In this document: positions 1 to 7,430 of the stretch, one piece after another
Layout of the letters: the number at the start of each line of letters is the position of its first letter
Position numbering within the stretch: the stretch's first letter is position 1
DNA from: an uncultured Lachnospiraceae bacterium
GTDB lineage: Bacteria > Bacillota_A > Clostridia > Lachnospirales > Lachnospiraceae
Assembly: GCA_910585355.1 (NCBI GenBank)
Contig: CAJUDN010000051.1
Span: forward strand, 3,924-22,789
DNA length: 18,866 nucleotides
Reading direction: 5' to 3'
Program-made: the position numbers and the translations under genes
The notes under the pieces: generated by a model
Seen by the model: only the letters and a program-made list of their open reading frames with translations
Database searches by the model: none
What the model was told of the DNA's origin: nothing

Positions 1-223
1 GGGTCCCAATGTCATGTATCGACATGCAAGCATGTCATACATGACCTTTTGACCCCTATGATACCACGGATTGCTCCGCACTTTGTGCTTCCGCAATCCT
101 AAAACACCTCAAATCCGCTCATTTTTCTACGAAAAATGGCTCCTTCTCGGTGTTTTTCGGGTCCCAATGTCATGTATCGACATGCAAGCATGTCATACAT
201 GACCTTTTGACCCTGGTATCATA
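1..223. repeat. Mosaic of palindromic repeats with a duplicated 55-bp hairpin
   Basis: Two identical 55-bp units lie at 1-55 and 159-213. Each folds on itself: GGGTC 1-5 with GACCC 51-55, positions 11-19 with 37-45, and GACATGC 21-27 with GCATGTC 30-36. Between them are two other hairpins: 68-99 (GGATTGC...GCAATCC with an inner GCAC/GTGC) and 101-156 (AAAACACC...GGTGTTTT enclosing CATTTTTC...GAAAAATG). Each 55-bp unit is followed by one half of an inverted motif, TATGATACCA at 57-66 and TGGTATCATA at 214-223. The period is 158 bp and the array may continue to the left of the window. No protein-coding potential is seen except that the adjacent MATE gene ends inside the second 55-bp unit. The family is not named here; the hairpin structure is directly visible. 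Confidence 0.85.
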
Positions 224-1572
224 TTTAGCATTTTATTAAAATTCAGCGCGAACAGAATCACCGTCGTGAGCACTGCCAGAATATCTGATATCGGCTCCGC
301 GTAAAACAGGCCGTCAGTCCCCATACCAAGCGCTGGAAGAAGAATGGCCAGAGGGATCAGCAGGATGACTTTTCTTAGCAACGCCAGGAATACGGAAATC
401 TTCGCCTGGCCCAGGGCCAGAAAGGTCTGCTGGCATGCAATCTGGGCTCCCATAATCAGGAAACCGAACATATAGATGCGGACTGCATAAACGCCAATAT
501 GGATAATCTCCTCATTATCAGAGAACATGCGGATAAACAGCTCCGGAAACAAAAGCACCATACCCGTTGCGATGAGGGAAAAGCCCAGGGCAAGTGCAAA
601 TAAAAGCTTAAACGCCTTTTTTACCCGTTCCTTATTTCCTGCCCCGAAATTGTAGCTGAGGATCGGCTGGGCCCCCTGGGTCAGGCCGCTTAAGGGTAGA
701 AACAGCATCTGCATGATGGAAAACAAGATAGTCATGGCTCCCACATAATAGTCATTTCCGTACCGCTGCATCCCGGAATTGTAGGTGAGCTGCACCAGAC
801 ACTCCGTGGACTGCATGATAAACGGAGAAGTTCCAAGCGCCATGACAGAAAGCAGAAGCTCCCTGTCAATTTTAAGGTTTTCCTTTTTCACCTTCAGAAC
901 GGTCTTTTTCCCGCATAGGAACGAAAGCACCCACAAAGCAGAAACTGTCTGACTGATGATAGTCGCCAAAGCTGCCCCCCGTACTCCCATTCCCAGGAAA
1001 AAAATAAAGATCGGATCCAGAATGATATTTAAAACCGCTCCGATTAAGACTGTCACCATTCCCGTTTTGGCAAAGCCCTGACTGGTGATGAACATGTTAA
1101 GTCCCAGAGAAATCTGAACGGAAATAGTTCCCAGAAGGTAAATGCCCAGATAGCTGTTGGCGTATCCGATGGTCTGTTCGCTGGCCCCGAACAGCATGAG
1201 AAGCGGTTCCTTCACAAAATAGAAAAAAACGCTTAAGCACACAGCCATGATGCATAATGCAGTGATACAGGTTCCAAGTATCTTTTCCGCCGTATCATTC
1301 TCTTTTCTTCCCATATAGATGGCCGCCCTGGGCGCACCGCCCGCACCGATCAGGGCGGCAAAGGCGGAAATCAAAATAATAATCGGAAAAGTAACGCCAA
1401 GCCCCGCCAATGCCAGATGCCCCACCTCCGGAATTCTTCCCACATAAATCCTGTCCACCATATTATAGAGGAGGTTTACCAGCTGTGCAAATACCGTGGG
1501 AACCGCCAGTTCAATTAAAAGCCTGCCTAAAGGGGCATTGGCCATTTTGTTGTCTTTTACTTTACTTTCCAT
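193..1572 (-). CDS. MATE family efflux transporter (MepA/DinF-like)
   Basis: The product is 459 residues, the normal size for a multidrug and toxic compound extrusion (MATE) transporter: two six-helix bundles in the cytoplasmic membrane that exchange Na+ or H+ for cationic or polycyclic compounds. The N-terminal bundle opens with a helix around residues 17-37 and carries the family-typical stretch GAGGAPRAAIYMGRKEND at about 76-93. A second bundle begins near residue 235. The ATG at 1572 is preceded by a weak GGGGTGAG ribosome site; the Met at residue 10 is an alternative. The last nine residues (MIPGSKGHV) and the stop codon are encoded by the palindromic repeat at the left edge, so the C-terminal tail is probably not ancestral. 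It is transcribed divergently from the trpXYZ operon from its own promoter, with an operator-like palindrome beneath it. Substrate unknown. Confidence 0.93.
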   Translation of the reverse strand: MESKVKDNKMANAPLGRLLIELAVPTVFAQLVNLLYNMVDRIYVGRIPEVGHLALAGLGVTFPIIILISAFAALIGAGGAPRAAIYMGRKENDTAEKILGTCITALCIMAVCLSVFFYFVKEPLLMLFGASEQTIGYANSYLGIYLLGTISVQISLGLNMFITSQGFAKTGMVTVLIGAVLNIILDPIFIFFLGMGVRGAALATIISQTVSALWVLSFLCGKKTVLKVKKENLKIDRELLLSVMALGTSPFIMQSTECLVQLTYNSGMQRYGNDYYVGAMTILFSIMQMLFLPLSGLTQGAQPILSYNFGAGNKERVKKAFKLLFALALGFSLIATGMVLLFPELFIRMFSDNEEIIHIGVYAVRIYMFGFLIMGAQIACQQTFLALGQAKISVFLALLRKVILLIPLAILLPALGMGTDGLFYAEPISDILAVLTTVILFALNFNKMLNMIPGSKGHV

Positions 1573-1647
1573 TTTTTCTCACCCCATATCAAGGTCTTTT
1601 TCCGTTTAGTTTTCCTGCATTTCCGGAAAATATCCTGTCTTTTTGTA

Positions 1648-1666
1648 AGGTGACACCTTGTCACCT
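1648..1666. promoter_or_regulatory. 19-bp perfect palindrome, candidate operator of the MATE gene
   Basis: AGGTGACACCTTGTCACCT reads as two perfect 8-bp half-sites (AGGTGACA / TGTCACCT) around a 3-bp centre. It lies about 7-25 nt downstream of the predicted start of transcription of the minus-strand MATE gene and about 75 nt before its start codon, where a bound dimeric repressor would block transcription. No gene for a matching regulator lies next to it. The family of the regulator (TetR, MarR, GntR or other) cannot be told from the site alone. Confidence 0.6.
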
Positions 1667-1679
1667 GACTATCTTCTAT

Positions 1680-1708
1680 ATCCTAGCACGTTACGCGTAC
1701 ATCGTCAA
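1680..1708 (-). promoter_or_regulatory. Sigma-A-type promoter of the MATE gene
   Basis: On the minus strand a -35 box TTGACG (1703-1708) is separated by 17 bp from a -10 box TAGGAT (1680-1685). Transcription would start near 1673, giving a leader of about 100 nt that contains the 19-bp palindrome. Confidence 0.6.
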
Positions 1709-1757
1709 GGAAGTTTATGGAAGTTTCGGAAACATTATATTTATTTTATAAATTCTC

Positions 1758-1786
1758 TTGACAAAATCGTCTGCACGTATTAATAT
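1758..1786 (+). promoter_or_regulatory. Sigma-A-type promoter of the T-box/trpXYZ operon
   Basis: A perfect -35 box TTGACA (1758-1763), a 17-bp spacer and a -10 box TAATAT (1781-1786) predict a start near 1793, just before stem I of the T-box leader. It is divergent to the MATE promoter; the two -35 boxes are about 50 bp apart. Confidence 0.75.
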
Positions 1787-1810
1787 ATCGTAAAACAAAA
1801 CAAGAAAACC

Positions 1811-2069
1811 AGAGAGAAAGAGGAGTACATTTTCATAAACGGTATCACAGAGAACCGCAGGCGGTGGGATTGCGGTATGGCGTTGAAAATGGAATGGACT
1901 TTCGAGGGCAGTCCTGAAAGAATTCGAGTATGGGCTGACGGCTTCCGCGGCCGTTATTTGGCGGCGTATATGTTGGTATACGAAAAAGAGGACCGAAAGG
2001 TCAATTTGAGTGGCACCGCGGATAGATAATTCGTCTCAAGCATAGAATATATATGCTTGGGACTTTTTT
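1811..2069 (+). ncRNA. T-box riboswitch, tryptophan-specific (tRNA-Trp sensing)
   Basis: This leader has the parts of a T-box element in order. The AGAGA region lies at 1811-1815. The lower stem I arm ATTTTCA (1829-1835) pairs with TGAAAAT (1884-1890). The apical part contains AGAGA (1850-1854) followed by stem ACCGCA/TGCGGT. The specifier loop reads GGAATGGA (1891-1898), in which UGG at 1895-1897, followed by a purine, is the Trp codon. Further stems follow. The conserved T-box AATTTGAGTGGCACCGCG spans 2003-2020. Its UGGC bulge (2011-2014) would pair with the GCCA end of tRNA-Trp, whose discriminator base is usually G in bacteria. TTGAG (2006-2010) can pair with CTCAA (2035-2039) to form the antiterminator, using the 5' arm of the terminator. 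Uncharged tRNA-Trp should therefore allow read-through into trpXYZ. Confidence 0.93.
2033..2069 (+). terminator. Intrinsic terminator of the T-box
   Basis: GTCTCAAGCAT (2033-2043) pairs over 11 bp (one G-U) with ATGCTTGGGAC (2053-2063) and is followed by six T (2064-2069). Its 5' arm contains the CTCAA needed for the alternative antiterminator, as expected for a T-box switch. Confidence 0.9.
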
Positions 2070-2111
2070 ATTTCGCAGGAACCCTTCATGATTTCGCAGA
2101 AAACCTTCACG
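2070..2111. repeat. Tandem duplication of 21 bp in the trpX leader
   Basis: Positions 2070-2090 and 2091-2111 agree at 18 of 21 positions; both begin ATTTCGCAG. They follow the T-box terminator directly. The rest of the stretch up to the trpX ribosome site (2112-2250) is GC-rich and I recognise no gene or known motif in it. Confidence 0.6.
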
Positions 2112-2263
2112 CGCCCGGCTGAGACCCCACCGCCGCACAAAAAAGCGGCTGAGGACGTGCCGTCTCCCATGAAAACCAACTGAAGACGCGCCGCCCACAC
2201 AGGAAAGCCCAGTGCGAGAGTTCACCAAAGCGGACTCCATCTTATTTTACAGGAGGAATGATT

Positions 2264-3307
2264 ATGAAAAAATCCATGAAAACAATTGCTCTTATGACCC
2301 TGGCTGCTGTATTAATGACTGGATGTTCTTCTGGAAGCGCTTCCGGGGAGTCTCGGACATCACAGGCTGCAAAAACCGAAGGCACTGTCTCAGGCTCCTA
2401 TACCATTGGCATCGGCCAGTTTGCCGTCCACGGTTCCCTCGACAACTGTCGCGAGGGCTTTCTTGAAGGCCTCGCTGAGGAAGGTTTTAAAGAAGGTGAG
2501 AATCTTACTGTCCTTTATGAAAACGCTCAGGCGGATCCCGGGCTTGCCGCACAGATTGCCACCAACTTTGCGGGGCAAAACACGGACTTAATCTGCGCCA
2601 TTGCAACTCCCATCGCCCAAAGCGCATACAGCGCGGGCCGGAAAAATAATATTCCGGTAATCTATACCGCGGTAACCGCTCCCATAGAAGCCGAACTTGC
2701 CAATGCCGACGGCACTCCTGTCGGAGAGGTCACAGGAACCAGCGATAAACTGCCTGTGGAACAGCAGCTTGATATGATCCGGAAAATTCTCCCGGATGCA
2801 AAAAAAATTGGCATCATGTACACCACCAGCGAAGTTAATTCCGCCGCCACTCTGGCCGAGTATAAGGAAAAAGCTCCGGAATACGGCTTTGAAATCGTGG
2901 AATCCGGCGTTTCTTCCGCCGCCGACATTCCCTTAGCTGCTGACAACATCCTAGAACAGGTGGACTGCCTCAATAACCTGACTGACAACACAGTTGTTTC
3001 CTCCCTTCCCCTGATTCTTTCCAAGGCGGGCGCAAAAAATATTCCGGTATTTGGCAGTGAAATCGAACAGGTGAAAATTGGCTGCCTGGCAGCTATGGGG
3101 CTTGACTATGTGGACCTTGGAAAGCAGACCGGACATATGGCGGCCAGGATCTTAAAGGGCGAAGCAAAGGCCAGCGAAATGAATTTTGAGATTATCGAAG
3201 AAGCTGCCTTTTACGGAAACGAAAAGGCGGCCGAAAACCTCGGCATTACCTTCCCGGACAGCTTAAAGGACACCGCAAAAGAACTGTTTACGGAAATCGC
3301 CCAGTAA
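2264..3307 (+). CDS. trpX: Tryptophan ABC transporter, substrate-binding lipoprotein TrpX
   Basis: This is an extracytoplasmic solute-binding protein of the COG2984 / PF04392 type, anchored in the membrane by a lipid. I chose the ATG at 2264 because AGGAGG (2251-2256) is 7 nt before it; the ATG at 2258 is only 1 nt away. The signal peptide (MKKSMKTIALMTLAAVL) ends in a lipobox LMTG-C with the acylated Cys at residue 21. The mature protein begins with a Ser/Gly/Ala-rich linker, then a two-lobed binding fold starting near YTIGIGQF. The specificity for tryptophan is inferred from the Trp T-box upstream and from the published prediction of trpXYZ as a T-box-controlled tryptophan transporter. The protein itself contains no Trp. 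It is followed after 36 nt by the permease gene. Confidence 0.88.
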   Translation: MKKSMKTIALMTLAAVLMTGCSSGSASGESRTSQAAKTEGTVSGSYTIGIGQFAVHGSLDNCREGFLEGLAEEGFKEGENLTVLYENAQADPGLAAQIATNFAGQNTDLICAIATPIAQSAYSAGRKNNIPVIYTAVTAPIEAELANADGTPVGEVTGTSDKLPVEQQLDMIRKILPDAKKIGIMYTTSEVNSAATLAEYKEKAPEYGFEIVESGVSSAADIPLAADNILEQVDCLNNLTDNTVVSSLPLILSKAGAKNIPVFGSEIEQVKIGCLAAMGLDYVDLGKQTGHMAARILKGEAKASEMNFEIIEEAAFYGNEKAAENLGITFPDSLKDTAKELFTEIAQ

Positions 3308-3343
3308 TCGGATTCATTTACTGTTTTTTTACGGAGGAACCGC

Positions 3344-4240
3344 ATGACTATCATTTTAGGAATCTTTGAAGAGGGCCTAATTTACGCCATTATGGCCCTT
3401 GGCGTATACATTACTTATAAAATCCTGGATTTCCCCGATCTCTCGGTGGACGGTACCTTTCCCCTGGGAGCGGCTTTAACGGCCAGCCTGATTGTGAAAG
3501 GCATTTCCCCGGTTCTGGCTCTTCCTCTGTCCTTTCTGGCGGGGGTACTGGCCGGATGCGTCACCGGGTTCATACATGTAAAATGCAGAGTCCGCGACCT
3601 GTTTTCCGGAATCATTGTCATGACCGCCCTTTACTCCATTAATCTGAGAATCGCCGGCATGAAAGCCAACCTCCCCTTCCTCTCCCAGGATACGATTTTT
3701 GATAACCACTGGACCAGGACCGCCCTCCCTTCTTTCATAAAACCTTACATCATGGTTATTTTGCTGGCAATCATTGTCTGCATCTGCAAACTGCTGCTGG
3801 ACTGGTACTTAAGTACAAAATCCGGCTATCTTTTGCGGGCTGTGGGCGACAACGACGTTCTGGTTACTTCCCTGGCCAAAGATAAAGGCCGTGTAAAAGT
3901 CATCGGCCTTGCCATTGCAAACGGATTCGCCGCCCTGGCCGGAGGGGTTCTTGCACAGAAACAGGCCTTTTTCGATATTTCCATAGGAACGGGAACCATG
4001 GTATTCGGCCTTGCAAGCGTCATTCTGGGAGCCCAGCTTTTTAAACGGCTGGGAGTTTTAAAGACCACAACGGCCGTCATAGCAGGCGCCATCCTCTATA
4101 AAGCCTGTGTGGCTCTGGTGATTTCTTTAAGAATCGTAAAAGCCGCTGACTTAAAACTGATCACTGCCGCTATTCTGCTTTTGATTTTAGTGATCAGCGA
4201 TTCCATAAAGAGAAGGGGGACCCGCCATGCTGGAGCTTAA
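3344..4240 (+). CDS. trpY: Tryptophan ABC transporter, permease TrpY
   Basis: The 298-residue integral membrane protein matches the COG4120 permease type, related to the branched-chain amino acid / ribose permease group. Hydrophobic segments fill most of the length, with about eight helices. A short N-terminal helix (residues 3-25) is followed by the motif DFPDLSVDGTFPLGAA, typical of this permease group. GGAGG (3333-3337) lies 6 nt before the ATG. It presumably forms a homodimeric channel with the ATPase encoded next, with which it overlaps by 14 nt, suggesting translational coupling. It has only two Trp residues. Substrate assignment rests on operon context and the upstream T-box. Confidence 0.88.
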   Translation: MTIILGIFEEGLIYAIMALGVYITYKILDFPDLSVDGTFPLGAALTASLIVKGISPVLALPLSFLAGVLAGCVTGFIHVKCRVRDLFSGIIVMTALYSINLRIAGMKANLPFLSQDTIFDNHWTRTALPSFIKPYIMVILLAIIVCICKLLLDWYLSTKSGYLLRAVGDNDVLVTSLAKDKGRVKVIGLAIANGFAALAGGVLAQKQAFFDISIGTGTMVFGLASVILGAQLFKRLGVLKTTTAVIAGAILYKACVALVISLRIVKAADLKLITAAILLLILVISDSIKRRGTRHAGA

Positions 4241-5000
4241 AAATATCAATAAATATTACAATGCAGGCACAGTAAATGAAATGTGCCTCTTCGAGGATTT
4301 TAACCTGACCATCCTTGACGGCCAGTTTGTCTCCGTTGTGGGAAGCAACGGCTCCGGCAAGACCTCCCTGTTAAACTTAATCTGCGGCAGCATTCCCCTG
4401 GACTCCGGCTCCATTCTCATAAATGGAACGAATATTACGAAAATGCCGGAATATAAAAGGCAGCGCCGAATTGGACGCGTATACCAGAACCCGGCCATGG
4501 GAACCTGTCCCAACATGACCATTTTGGAAAACATGGCCCTGGCTGACAACAAGGGAAAAGCCTTCAATCTCCTTCCTGGCGCCAACCGGGCAAGAATTGA
4601 CTTTTACAGAGACCAGTTAAAGACTCTGGCGCTCGGCCTTGAGGATAAGCTGCAGGTGAAAGTGGGCGTTCTCTCCGGGGGGCAGAGGCAGGCCATGGCC
4701 CTTCTCATGTCCACCATGACTCCCATTGAATTCCTGATTCTCGATGAGCACACTGCCGCCCTGGATCCCAAAACCGCCGATACCATCATGGAACTGACCG
4801 ATAAAATTGTCCATGAGAAGCATCTGACCACCATCATGGTGACCCACAATCTCCGCTTTGCCGTGGACTACGGAAACCGGATTCTTATGATGCACCAGGG
4901 GAATGCAGTTCTCGATAAAGGGGAGGCGGAAAAGGAAACAATAAAAATTGAAGATATTTTGCAGATATTCACGGAAATCAGCATTGAATGCGGAAATTAA
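4227..5000 (+). CDS. trpZ: Tryptophan ABC transporter, ATP-binding protein TrpZ
   Basis: The 257-residue cytoplasmic ATPase of the COG1101 type powers the importer. All nucleotide-binding motifs are intact: Walker A GSNGSGKT (39-46), Q-loop Gln87, signature LSGGQ (149-153), Walker B FLILDE (169-174), D-loop ALD (178-180) and H-loop His207. The ATG at 4227 lies inside the end of trpY, preceded by AGAAGGGGGA. It contains no Trp, so the three proteins together (902 residues) need only two, which fits expression under tryptophan starvation. A hairpin terminator follows the stop codon by about 35 nt. Confidence 0.9.
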   Translation: MLELKNINKYYNAGTVNEMCLFEDFNLTILDGQFVSVVGSNGSGKTSLLNLICGSIPLDSGSILINGTNITKMPEYKRQRRIGRVYQNPAMGTCPNMTILENMALADNKGKAFNLLPGANRARIDFYRDQLKTLALGLEDKLQVKVGVLSGGQRQAMALLMSTMTPIEFLILDEHTAALDPKTADTIMELTDKIVHEKHLTTIMVTHNLRFAVDYGNRILMMHQGNAVLDKGEAEKETIKIEDILQIFTEISIECGN

Positions 5001-5036
5001 ACAGATAAGCAACAAGGTCTTTCCTATGAAACATGG

Positions 5037-5078
5037 AAGCGGCATGTCCGACAGAATCGTCTGCGGATACGCCGCTTT
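5037..5078 (+). terminator. Hairpin terminator after trpZ
   Basis: AAGCGGC (5037-5043) pairs with GCCGCTT (5071-5077). The stem continues inwards through GTCCG/CGGAT and CAGA/TCTG with one mismatch and one bulge, around an ATCG loop. The following run is short (TTTAT), so it is a strong hairpin with a weak U-tract; factor-assisted termination is possible. Confidence 0.6.
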
Positions 5079-5089
5079 ATAACCTCTCT

Positions 5090-5129
5090 GGAGCGTGTTT
5101 GAAAATCCATTTTCATCATCTGCACGCCC
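5090..5129 (-). repeat. 40-bp remnant of the 162-bp palindromic element (copy C)
   Basis: This stretch matches, in reverse complement, the last 40 bp of the full copy at 18654-18815 at about 35 of 40 positions (GAGCGTGT.TGAAAAT...CATCATCTGCACGCCC). The rest of the element is missing. Its inner end touches the stop codon (5129-5131) of the neighbouring MATE gene. Confidence 0.7.
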
Positions 5130-6508
5130 TATATTTTAATCTTTGTCCACTTCCCGCTCTTAAACCTCCAGGTGGTCAGGCAGAATCTAGAAAACTGGTC
5201 GCAGACGATTCCCAACCAGATACCCACAAGTCCGAGTCCGAATGCATAGCAGAGAAGGTAAGAAAAAATCGGACGTATGATGGTAATGCTCAGTGTGGAG
5301 GCAATGGTGGTAAACAGAACATCCCCGGCTCCCCGCAGACATCCCATGTAAATAACCTGGGCAATCTGCAGGAGGACAATGATGGTTAAAACTTTGGTAA
5401 TTTGAACTCCCATGGCAATGATGTCCGGCTCCACAAAGAACAGGTGATAGTACCAGGAGCCGCAGGTCAGATAGAGAACTGCCAGTACCACAGAAATCAT
5501 GTTTCCGATTCTCTGGCAGACGGTTCCGTACATTTTTGCCAGCTCCGGTTTTTTTTCTCCCAGGCTCCGCCCGCAGAGAGCCACAGCCGCCACCTGCATG
5601 CCGTCTCCGAAAGAAAAGGACAGGTTCATCACATTCATCCCCACCTGATGGGCCGCGTAAGCAGCCGTGCCGAGTCTGGCCACCATGATAGAAACCGTGA
5701 GGAATCCAATTCTCATGAACACCTGCTCCACAAATACGCTGGACGCAATTTTGGCCATGTTCTTTGCCGGTTCCAGGGTGATCCTGACCCGCTCTCTGAT
5801 TATGTAGGGAATGCTGACAAAATTGTCTCTCTGCGCCAGGGACAGAATGCTCATAATACAGGCCACAACCGTACCGAAAACAGTTGCCAGGGCAGCCCCC
5901 GTAATTCCAAGCTTGGGAAAACCGCAGTTTCCTTGAATCAGCAGATAGTTTCCAATCATATTCACCACATTGCTGGTCACATTGGTTCTCATGGCAATTT
6001 TTGTATTCCCTGCGCCGCGCTGGGACGCGTTTATGGCCATGGAGATAATGTTAAACATCATGCCGCCCATAATAATACGGAAATAAAGGGCCGAGCTTTC
6101 CTGGGTATCTTCATTGGCCCCGCAGAGCCGGATAATAGGATCCGCAAAGGCGATGCATATAATGCTGATGAGAGTTCCCACCAGAAGCGTAAACGTGAGA
6201 GCCATCAAAAGTACCTGATTGGCGCCTTTCTGGTCCTCTTCTCCTTTTCGCCTGGCCACCAGCGCCGACACGGACACGTTGGTGGCAATGAAGATGCAGA
6301 GCCCAAGAAATTTAGGCTGCATCGTCAGTCCCACGGCCGCCACTGCATAAGCGCCCATGGAGCTTACCATCAGCGAGTCCACCATACCTGCAAGGGCAAT
6401 AAAAAAAGATTCCATCACTGCCGGCCAGGCCATCTGAAAGGCAATGCGGTATCCTTTTCTGTCTCCTCCCATTAATTTAGCTAATCTTGTTTGTTGATTC
6501 TCTTCCAT
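5129..6508 (-). CDS. MATE family efflux transporter (NorM/DinF-like)
   Basis: A second MATE transporter, 459 residues, with about 12 membrane helices in two bundles. The family pattern is seen in the N-terminal part (MAWPAVMESFFIALAGMVD, about residues 27-45) and in the loop rich in charged residues (ARRKGEEDQKGANQ, about 85-98); the second bundle begins near residue 250. The ATG at 6508 has AAGGAG at 6518-6523, nine nt upstream. It follows the IclR-type regulator gene by 113 nt but has its own consensus promoter. Its stop codon abuts a truncated dispersed repeat, so the C-terminal end may have been trimmed or replaced. It is not closely similar to the MATE protein at 193-1572 despite equal length. 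Substrate unknown. Confidence 0.92.
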   Translation of the reverse strand: MEENQQTRLAKLMGGDRKGYRIAFQMAWPAVMESFFIALAGMVDSLMVSSMGAYAVAAVGLTMQPKFLGLCIFIATNVSVSALVARRKGEEDQKGANQVLLMALTFTLLVGTLISIICIAFADPIIRLCGANEDTQESSALYFRIIMGGMMFNIISMAINASQRGAGNTKIAMRTNVTSNVVNMIGNYLLIQGNCGFPKLGITGAALATVFGTVVACIMSILSLAQRDNFVSIPYIIRERVRITLEPAKNMAKIASSVFVEQVFMRIGFLTVSIMVARLGTAAYAAHQVGMNVMNLSFSFGDGMQVAAVALCGRSLGEKKPELAKMYGTVCQRIGNMISVVLAVLYLTCGSWYYHLFFVEPDIIAMGVQITKVLTIIVLLQIAQVIYMGCLRGAGDVLFTTIASTLSITIIRPIFSYLLCYAFGLGLVGIWLGIVCDQFSRFCLTTWRFKSGKWTKIKI

Positions 6509-6579
6509 TTACATCGACTCCTTGTTTTTTCTGCCTTATAAATGCTAAGCACCCTCACAGTCACCCTGTCTTTGTTATT

Positions 6580-6608
6580 ATTATATTACTGACCGGCCGG
6601 AAACGCAA
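6580..6608 (-). promoter_or_regulatory. Sigma-A-type promoter of the second MATE gene
   Basis: On the minus strand TTGCGT (6603-6608) and a perfect TATAAT (6580-6585) are 17 bp apart, giving a leader of about 65 nt. The -35 box sits in the loop of a small GC-rich inverted repeat (GACCGG 6591-6596 with CCGGTC 6611-6616). Confidence 0.7.
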
Positions 6609-6621
6609 GTCCGGTCTTCTC

Positions 6622-7401
6622 TTATGTTCTGGTAAGGCCCAGAGTCTTTGCCGTACTGTCTTTAAATTCCAGCACAGCCTTTTTTAACTCCCGAAGCCGC
6701 TCATCGCTCATACGGCTTACCGGAGCAGAAATGCTGAGGGCATAAACCGGCTCTTTATGGTAGTCTTTTAAACATACGGCAATACACCGTACGCCCTCCT
6801 CATTCTCCTCGTTATCAACGGCAAATCCATCTTTCCTCACTGCCTCCACCCTCTCCATCAGCTCCTCAAAAGAGGTGATCGTGTAGGCGGTCAGACGCTT
6901 AATTTCCGACGCTTCCCAGACGGCCCGCACCTCCTCGTCATTAAGCTCCGCAAGCAGCGCTTTCCCCACTCCTGAGCAGTATAACGGGACTCTGCTTCCC
7001 ACTCTGGATACCATCCGGATGGAGCCAACCTTTGACTCCACCTTATCGATGTAGACCGCCTCAGTCCCCTCCCGCCGCACCAGATGGACCGTCTCCCCGG
7101 TCTGCTCCGACAGCTTCCGCAGCGACGGATGAATCAGGGAAGCCATATTGGTTTGGTCGAGGATTTTGCTTCCAATTTCCAGGAATTTAAAGGACAGCAT
7201 GTATTTTAAAGATTCCTCCTCCTGACGGATATATCCCATGAACTGGAGAGACGCCACCAGCCTGTGAGTGGTGCTTTTATGAAATCCCAGGCTAATGCTC
7301 AAGTCCATAATCCCCATAGGCCCGTTATCCGCCAGAACCTCAATGACCTGAAACAGCTTTTCCGCAACCTGTATGGGGTTTTTTCCTTCCTCCTGCACCA
7401 T
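6622..7401 (-). CDS. IclR family transcriptional regulator
   Basis: The 259-residue protein has the usual IclR layout: an N-terminal winged helix-turn-helix (about residues 10-75, recognition helix around HKSTTHRLVASL at 41-52) and a C-terminal GAF-like effector domain (about 90-250) with the conserved stretches GSRVPLYCSGVGKALLA (135-151) and DNEENEEGVRCIAV (196-209). Such proteins bind DNA as dimers and sense small organic acids or degradation intermediates; the ligand here is unknown. GGAGG lies 9 nt before the ATG. It follows rho by 29 nt and could be cotranscribed with it, while the next gene downstream is a MATE exporter, a possible target by proximity only. Confidence 0.93.
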   Translation of the reverse strand: MVQEEGKNPIQVAEKLFQVIEVLADNGPMGIMDLSISLGFHKSTTHRLVASLQFMGYIRQEEESLKYMLSFKFLEIGSKILDQTNMASLIHPSLRKLSEQTGETVHLVRREGTEAVYIDKVESKVGSIRMVSRVGSRVPLYCSGVGKALLAELNDEEVRAVWEASEIKRLTAYTITSFEELMERVEAVRKDGFAVDNEENEEGVRCIAVCLKDYHKEPVYALSISAPVSRMSDERLRELKKAVLEFKDSTAKTLGLTRT

Positions 7402-7430
7402 CGTTATTTCCTCCGGATTTTAATTAATTC

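Noticed and set aside
1..223. CRISPR-like direct repeats
   Set aside because: Only two 55-bp copies are seen, the spacing is about 100 bp, the intervening DNA is itself palindromic, and there is no cas gene.
1723..1733. GTTTCGGAAAC palindrome between the divergent promoters
   Set aside because: Too short (11 bp) to support as an operator without other occurrences.
2112..2250. A second T-box or a TRAP-binding site before trpX
   Set aside because: No second GGTGGNACC-like core and no regular series of GAG/TAG triplets are present.
5402..6475. Long plus-strand open frame opposite the second MATE gene
   Set aside because: It is antisense to a well-supported membrane protein gene, has low-complexity His/Gly/Arg-rich composition and no ribosome site.
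6591..6616. GACCGG...CCGGTC inverted repeat as terminator of the IclR gene
   Set aside because: The stem is only 6 bp and no T-run follows on the minus strand; it overlaps the -35 box of the next gene.
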